The notes below the pieces were generated by a model, which saw only the letters and a program-made list of their open reading frames with translations, was not told the origin of the DNA and did not search any database. The position numbers and the translations under genes are program-made. Positions 63,227-64,000 of a DNA stretch of 64,000 bases are shown in pieces. Source of the DNA: Nymphaea colorata (taxonomy: Eukaryota > Streptophyta > Magnoliopsida > Nymphaeales > Nymphaeaceae); assembly GCF_008831285.2 (NCBI RefSeq), contig NC_045145.1:19776802-19840801 (forward strand), written 5' to 3'. Positions within the stretch are counted from its first letter, which is position 1, and each line of letters starts with the position of its first letter.

Positions 63227-64000
63227 ATGACATTTTTTATTTTTGTTAGGACAAGTTCAAGTCTTGATTACAAGGTCTTGCAAATGGTAAGTTCTTCTTT
63301 TGCATGCCGTTTGTCACTCAATGCCCTATCACCCATTAAAAGGCTGAGACGCGTGCCCATCTATGACGCATTAAGGTTTCACTTTTCATTTCCTGTTGCC
63401 ACTATCACCTGAGAGTTGGTTGAACGAACGAGAGATTCTGTAGTTCAGATAGGACGGAACGGATGTTTCTGTACATCTTAGATTCAAAGAGGTTTTCATT
63501 TTCTTTTTTCTGAGACTGCTTATGAATTTTTCGTCTCTCTGTTGTCATTGAGTATTTGATATTCGTTTTATCTCTCCATTTTAATTCTAGTGCAGGATGT
63601 GGCGGCGTTCATGCTGTGTATATGGTGGTGGTGAGAAAGAGAAGTCGGACATGGATCCTACAGGGGTTAGAATTTTGCCGCGGAAATTTAATGTATAGAT
63701 GCATAATACGGCCTGGGACAATTACAATTCCTGGAAGATGCCCACTGGAGGTAAATTGCAGTTTTCTGCTTCATTGCAATATGCAGCTGTGATGCTTTTG
63801 TATTTAGTCAGAAGATACACTTTTGAGGTTCAAGTTTCCAATGGTCTATTAATGCCACTGTGGGCCTAAGTTTACTTCATTCTTTTGTCTGCCTTCCAAC
63901 AGATGGCTCTCTGGGATTCAGTTTTTCAGATTTTGTTGGAGCACATTGTTGGAGCAGTGCATAAGCCCTGCACTTTTGGTTCGTTAATGAAGCAGAGAAT
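63227..64000 (+). other. Exon-like pieces at the right edge, unassigned gene fragment
   Basis: Three pieces have good splice borders: about 63,251-63,286 (after TTTTTGTTAG, before GTAAGTTC), about 63,596-63,750 (after CTAGTGCAG, before GTAAATTG) and from 63,902 (after CTTCCAACAG). The second and third join in frame as RPGTITIPGRCPLE then MALWDSVFQILLEHIVGAV, but the first does not join them without a stop. No family was recognised. The early pieces could be 5' UTR exons of a gene continuing beyond the window. Confidence 0.25.

Overview
This window is nuclear DNA from a flowering plant. The genes are intron-rich with GT-AG splice sites. The families are a Kip-related CDK inhibitor, a plant DUF829/TMEM53 hydrolase-like protein and a plant-specific At3g27390-type membrane protein. 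The gaps between them hold LINE, Ty1-copia, PIF/Harbinger and hAT-like relics, long AT satellite and many (TA)n, (GA)n and (CT)n microsatellites. The species cannot be fixed from sequence alone. A captured SAG101-like exon hints at a lineage outside the monocots, because SAG101 is reported lost there.

Layout. 1-11.2 kb is mostly intergenic, with weak exon-like pieces near the left edge and near 1.5-2.2 kb, a GC-rich island (2.45-2.68 kb) and a seven-copy 58-bp minisatellite (6.23-6.63 kb). 11.56-12.58 kb (minus) is a complete four-exon KRP gene (226 aa). 12.6-21.3 kb is its upstream flank plus intergenic sequence with a small hAT-like MITE. 21.50-27.59 kb (plus) is a complete seven-exon DUF829 gene (405 aa). 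29.1-30.1 kb is a candidate small PIF-like element with a GC-rich interior. 30.99-35.52 kb (minus) is a complete nine-exon membrane-protein gene (579 aa). 36-40 kb is repeat debris: a LINE 3' end, degenerate repeats and a GGGCC-rich hAT-like element. 40.3-43.2 kb is an unassigned, possibly transcribed locus reshaped by young tandem duplications.

43.6-52.8 kb and 56.3-57.1 kb form one very AT-rich satellite-like array. Its monomers of about 410-470 bp fall into three types arranged as a repeat of about 1.3-1.4 kb. The array is split by a 3,485-bp PIF/Harbinger element (52,783-56,267) with a perfect 13-bp terminal inverted repeat and a TTA target duplication. On its minus strand the element carries an intact first exon that looks like the lipase-like N-terminus of SAG101 (EDS1 family), with its splice donor kept and a TATA-like box upstream. 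This is the most unusual feature here. 57.1-64 kb holds a frameshifted copia reverse-transcriptase fossil, further dispersed repeats and gene-like fragments at the right edge.

The three intact genes do not form a pathway. Exon coordinates were derived by hand from reading-frame continuity across splice sites and agreement with remembered family consensus, not from alignment software.
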